Source: an uncultured Prevotella sp.
GTDB lineage: Bacteria; Bacteroidota; Bacteroidia; Bacteroidales; Bacteroidaceae
Direction: 5' to 3'
Assembly: GCA_900768785.1 (NCBI GenBank)
Contig: CAAGEG010000062.1
Location: 1 to 10,268, forward strand
Length of the DNA stretch: 10,268 bases
Position 1 is the stretch's first letter; every line of letters starts with the position of its first letter. The notes beneath the pieces were generated by a model that saw only the letters and a program-made list of their open reading frames with translations, had not been told where the DNA came from and searched no databases. Position numbers and translations under genes: made by a program. This document shows, piece by piece, positions 8,401 to 10,268 of the stretch.

Positions 8401-9018
8401 TTGCAACGCTCCACCATAGCCATAAATCTTCACTTTGTTAATATCTGAGAAGCCTGCACGGCGTACTACGTCTTCTGAAAGACGATATATGCCGGTCTTA
8501 GGCACTCTTATTTTAGCCCAACGGCCTGTGGCAAGCACCGAGTTAGCCACATATCTGTCGGCGGCAGAGACGGGGGATGCTGCTTTTGTTCGGCTGTTTC
8601 CCGACTTCTTTATTGCTGATGAACGCACATCAAGCATGAAACTTACGAGTTTCTTATAGCTTTTGCCTCGCTTTACCAATGGAACAAAAGATATTTCAAG
8701 TGTGCCTTCTTTTCTGCTGACTACGACATTCACATCTATGGATGGCATCTTTGGCAGTTGGTTTATGCCCATTGTTTGCAGACGTTTCACATCGGCAGAA
8801 CTCATATCTATGTATTCTGCATATTCAAGTGTGGCGGTATAGATGCTGTCAGCCCATGCTCCGTCAAGAGGCAAAGAGTGTTTGAAGATTGGCAACATGC
8901 TGTCTATCTTCACTTCTTCTGCCGTTAGATTATAAAATTTCTTGTATAGGCTGTCTGCATAGGCTGATATGCCCATGCCAACTATGATAACAAGCAACAA
9001 AATTCGCGCTTTTGTCAT
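5422..9018 (-). CDS. porU: Type IX secretion system sortase PorU (C25 gingipain-like peptidase)
   Basis: PorU is the cell-surface protease that removes the C-terminal signal of T9SS cargo and, in P. gingivalis, links the new end to A-LPS, held at the outer membrane with PorV, PorQ and PorZ. The 1198 residues are slightly longer than the P. gingivalis protein (about 1158). A signal peptide covers 1-21 (GISAYA then DS). A beta-rich N-terminal part follows to about 435. The C25 peptidase spans about 440-830: MIIIIPA (444-450), LLLFGDGVWDN (516-526), NYSGHGSPDFLSHE (688-701) with catalytic H692, TAACDIVPFDSQ (722-733) with nucleophile C725, GGALAFIGTTR (747-757) and YVLMGDPAVRLN (818-829). Ig-like domains run to about 1095. 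A type A T9SS C-terminal domain ends the protein: FDITGRPLW (1133-1141), LATGIYIYRV (1168-1177) and KKLIVI (1191-1196). Both catalytic residues are intact. It begins 25 bases after the FAH gene. Confidence 0.97.
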   Translation of the reverse strand: MTKARILLLVIIVGMGISAYADSLYKKFYNLTAEEVKIDSMLPIFKHSLPLDGAWADSIYTATLEYAEYIDMSSADVKRLQTMGINQLPKMPSIDVNVVVSRKEGTLEISFVPLVKRGKSYKKLVSFMLDVRSSAIKKSGNSRTKAASPVSAADRYVANSVLATGRWAKIRVPKTGIYRLSEDVVRRAGFSDINKVKIYGYGGALQNETLREEDIIETDDLKEVPTCIVEGKRLFHAQGPVSWSSNTVNRRTRNPYSDYGYYFLTETSDEPLTVDSLTFVDSFYPSADDYHTLHEIDNYAWYHGGRNLFENSPIEKGKSKTYTLVTPKGDGSGKRVVYVVATTGTHTTFEIAVNGETKGTYSHSFTVYDHGKATEAYYEIPEVGDTTTVTLTTISGGPVLLDHISICQTTPRARPQLASSVFDTPEYVYNITNQNHHADGPADMIIIIPASAKLLTQAQRLKEAHETHDGMRVRIVPADELYNEFSSGTPDANAYRKYLKMLYDRAENVEEMPSHLLLFGDGVWDNRLNSPDCKMLNANDLLLCYESEDSYSQVSCYVNEGFFCCLDDGEGGDPKAKDKLDMTVGRFPVRNEAEAKIMVDRTIQYMENKNAGEWQNVMMFMGDDGNNNQHMKDADDIATLVEDLQPALRVKRVLWDAYPREVTATGNSYPEAKKIVLKQQSEGALVMNYSGHGSPDFLSHEKVLTVNDFEAFVNDKYPLWLTAACDIVPFDSQDANIGEAAVLNNQGGALAFIGTTRTVYTDRNKAINTAFMRYLLTKNEGKYPTIGEALRLAKNSLITSSSSIGNTVSDATENKLHYVLMGDPAVRLNIPRQAVVVDSINGVCLKTATTLPELKAGSIIKVKGHVETAENNIDEDCQGVVTALVRDSKQLILCKLNDTSKEGASTPYQYYDRNKVLFNGSNNIINGKFEFSFAMPLDIDYSNEQGLINLFATNKTTNETLSGYSEDFTVGGTSVVRNDSIGPSIYCYLNSPTFVDGDNINTTPYFYAQLSDKDGLNTSGSGIGHDLLLTIDGKPEYTYVLNDNFTYDFGSYTSGSTFYSLPELTPGKHRLMFRAWDILNNSSTAELTFNVVKSLKPDYFNIDCSSNPARSSTTFIVNHDRSGSNLDITIDVFDITGRPLWTHTERGVTTTGTYTLDWDLNGSNGRQLATGIYIYRVRMSSDGSGMVSKAKKLIVIRP

Positions 9019-9043
9019 TGGTCTGATAATATTGTTGTCACTC

Positions 9044-9661
9044 TTATTTTACGTTAAACTCTAACACTTTGCGGTCTTCTATCCAACCTGAAAGGTGGTC
9101 ATCGATGTGCACAGCACCCACTCCGACCGGAGTACCTGTATATATAAGGTCGCCCGTCTTTAATGTAAACCACCGACTAATATACTCTACAAGCTCGTCA
9201 ACCTTGAACAACATATCGCATGAGCAGCCCTCTTGCACAGTCTTACCATTGATGTCAAGATGAAAATTCACCATCTGTATGTCTCTGAACTTGTCTATAT
9301 CGACCCACTCTCCTATTGCAGCCGAACCGTCAAAACCCTTGCAAAGCTCCCACGGTTTGCCTTCATCGCGCAACTTGCGTTGGAGTTCGCGTGCAGTAAA
9401 GTCTATACCCAATGTCACAGCATCATAATATCTGTGGGCAAAACGTTGCGGTATGCTCTTGCCCAAACGGCAGATACGCACCACCAACTCAGCTTCGTAG
9501 TCGATGCGACCAAGCTCTTCTGGCAGGAAAAACGGCTTGCCGTCTTTCAGCAAAGCAGAGTCGGGCTTGGTAAAAATAACAGGTTGCTCCGGTTTATATA
9601 ACGCTCCGTCAAGCTCTTTATTGTGCATGATATAGTTCATGCCCACAGCAAAAATCTTCAT
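9044..9661 (-). CDS. Fumarylacetoacetate hydrolase (FAH) family protein
   Basis: FAH-fold enzymes are cytosolic, divalent-metal-dependent hydrolases, decarboxylases or isomerases acting on acylpyruvates and related oxo-acids; the substrate here is not evident. From the chosen start, MKIFAVGMNY (1-10), the protein has 205 residues, usual for the single-domain YcgM-like subgroup. Metal ligands are seen in IDYEAELVV (53-61; E56 and E58) and GIDFTARELQ (85-94; D87). KGFDGSAAIG (108-117) and LIYTGTPVGVG (172-182) complete the family signature. An in-frame ATG at 9730 would add 23 residues lacking family likeness, so the ATG at 9659-9661 is preferred. It is the first gene of the run that continues with porU 25 bases later and has a Bacteroides-type promoter about 110 bases upstream. 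E. coli YcgM-type acylpyruvase is the closest role I can suggest; no local pathway gene supports it. Confidence 0.92.
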   Translation of the reverse strand: MKIFAVGMNYIMHNKELDGALYKPEQPVIFTKPDSALLKDGKPFFLPEELGRIDYEAELVVRICRLGKSIPQRFAHRYYDAVTLGIDFTARELQRKLRDEGKPWELCKGFDGSAAIGEWVDIDKFRDIQMVNFHLDINGKTVQEGCSCDMLFKVDELVEYISRWFTLKTGDLIYTGTPVGVGAVHIDDHLSGWIEDRKVLEFNVK

Positions 9662-9767
9662 AATCCAGAATTTTATTTGTTTATTCACGCTCTCACAAGC
9701 ACCATAATGCGCAGGCACAACAGCCAACAATCAAAAACAGACGCTTGAAGCAGCGAGGTTTCAAATG

Positions 9768-9798
9768 CAAAGTTACAACTTCCCACCTACAAACCAAA
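9768..9798 (-). promoter_or_regulatory. Bacteroides-type promoter for the FAH-porU-porV-ispF operon
   Basis: On the minus strand TTTG (9798-9795) is followed after 19 nt by TAACTTTG (9775-9768), an exact -33 / -7 consensus at proper spacing. Transcription would start near 9762. It is the only full match I found upstream of this gene run, which suggests the four genes share one main transcript ending at 3459-3484. Confidence 0.7.
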
Positions 9799-9955
9799 CA
9801 TTTATGCCTTTTTTATAACGACATCACAACTGATAGCAAGGGCTTTTGCAACAGGCAACATAAAAGATTGTTTATAACAACAAAAAGACTTGCAAACAGC
9901 AACAACTTGCATGAGAATTTTTAAGCCATAGGTTTAGCTTTCGTAACTATGTAGT

Positions 9956-10026
9956 TTACGAGTCGTAAACACTATACTTACGGGTCGTAAACACCATACT
10001 TACGGGTCGTAAACACCATAGTAACG
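9956..10026. repeat. Tandem 22-bp repeat with palindromic units
   Basis: Three units of 22 bp (TTACGRGTCGTAAACACYATAS) start at 9956, 9978 and 10000, and a partial fourth (TAACG) starts at 10022. Units two and three differ only in the last base. Each unit is an inverted repeat: the first reads TTTACGA-G-TCGTAAA (9955-9969, 7-bp arms), the others TTACG-GGT-CGTAA (5-bp arms). Flanking CGTAACTATG (9942-9951) and CATAGTAACG (10017-10026) form a near-perfect outer inverted repeat, so the whole block is roughly symmetrical. It could bind a repeated dimeric regulator or be a genome-wide intergenic repeat; neither can be decided here. Confidence 0.85.
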
Positions 10027-10192
10027 TTTTTTAACTATATTATTTACAATCAGCAAATCATTTTCACATAAAACAACTTAACTTTACCGCCGCAAACAAA
10101 CCACAGAACCGTCACTCACAAACACTCTTCCAAAGAGTTTTTAAGCGCCTGAGAATCAATTGTCACACAAAGATATAAATTTCAAAAGCACC

Positions 10193-10268
10193 ATGCAAAC
10201 TAATAGCAAAAGAATAAACTGGATAGACTGGATGAAGACAATAGGAATGTTTACAATAGTTTGGGGAC
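10193..10268 (+). CDS. Probable membrane acyltransferase (acyltransferase 3 family), N-terminal fragment
   Basis: Only 25 codons are visible before the window ends. The start MQTNSKRINWIDWMKTIGMF, followed by TIVWG, resembles the N-terminus of acyltransferase 3 (OatA/WecH-like) integral membrane proteins. In these a short basic head with an IDWMK-type motif leads into the first transmembrane helix and an early histidine (commonly VxGH); the next codon here begins with C, which is compatible with His. Such proteins O-acetylate or succinylate polysaccharides, peptidoglycan or lipids. The ATG at 10193 is the first start after an in-frame stop at 10142-10144 apart from a TTG at 10160. The gene is divergent from the FAH operon. 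The call rests on a very short segment. Confidence 0.6.
   Translation, partial: MQTNSKRINWIDWMKTIGMFTIVWG

Larger units (their letters stand above)
9662..10192. other. Divergent intergenic region between the FAH operon and the acyltransferase gene
   Basis: This 531-base stretch contains the FAH-operon promoter (9768-9798, minus), its leader of roughly 100 nt (9662 to about 9761) and the palindromic tandem repeat (9956-10026). A near-duplicate 12-mer, TTTATAACGACA at 9812-9823 and TTTATAACAACA at 9871-9882, lies between them. No exact plus-strand TAnnTTTG promoter is seen for the rightward gene; TAACTTTA (10079-10086) and TAAATTTC (10176-10183) each differ by one base and lack a well-placed TTTG. 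Confidence 0.55.

Noticed and set aside
6575..8659. Plus-strand frames of 68-118 codons opposite porU
   Set aside because: All lie antisense to intact PorU domains, including the catalytic region, and have no family likeness.
9069..9601. Two plus-strand frames opposite the FAH gene
   Set aside because: They are antisense to conserved FAH motifs; the coding strand is clear from the family signature.
9662..9730. N-terminal extension of the FAH protein from the ATG at 9730
   Set aside because: The extra 23 residues have no family likeness, and the internal MKIFAVGMNY start gives the usual length.

Overview
The window looks like Bacteroidota chromosome, most likely order Bacteroidales (a Prevotella- or Porphyromonas-like organism). 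Support comes from adjacent type IX secretion system (T9SS) genes porU and porV, absence of clear Shine-Dalgarno sequences, two promoter-like sites matching the Bacteroides -33 TTTG / -7 TAnnTTTG consensus, and an AT-leaning composition. The genus cannot be fixed from the sequence alone.

Layout. (1) Bases 1-1031 are a CRISPR array of 16 repeats of 32 nt and 15 unique spacers. The repeat is of the subtype I-C kind. The array continues off the left edge, and the leader and cas genes are outside the window. (2) Bases 1048-3125, minus strand, are a two-gene glycosyltransferase operon (GT4 then GT2, overlapping by ATGA) with its own promoter. It runs head-on into the leader-distal end of the array. 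(3) Bases 3126-3594 are an AT-rich intergenic stretch with that promoter and a strong, symmetric intrinsic terminator at 3459-3484. (4) Bases 3595-9661, minus strand, are a probable operon read FAH-family hydrolase, porU, porV, ispF. A promoter lies at 9768-9798 and the terminator at 3459-3484. (5) Bases 9662-10192 are a divergent intergenic region with a 22-bp tandem repeat whose units are palindromic. (6) At 10193 a plus-strand gene begins, probably a membrane acyltransferase, and is cut by the window edge.

How the parts work together. PorU (the cell-surface sortase-like C25 protease) and PorV (an outer-membrane barrel) are partners in the T9SS attachment complex, which removes C-terminal signals from cargo and anchors cargo to A-LPS. 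IspF is an essential step of the MEP isoprenoid pathway and the FAH protein is an enzyme of unknown substrate; they appear to share the transcript rather than the function. The two glycosyltransferases probably build a surface polysaccharide. Their region and the array look like the variable part of the window, next to a core operon.

I do not see a clearly new system. The points most worth a second look are the convergence of the glycosyltransferase operon with the CRISPR array without a terminator, the palindromic tandem repeat before the acyltransferase, and a possible short plus-strand transcript ending at the shared terminator.
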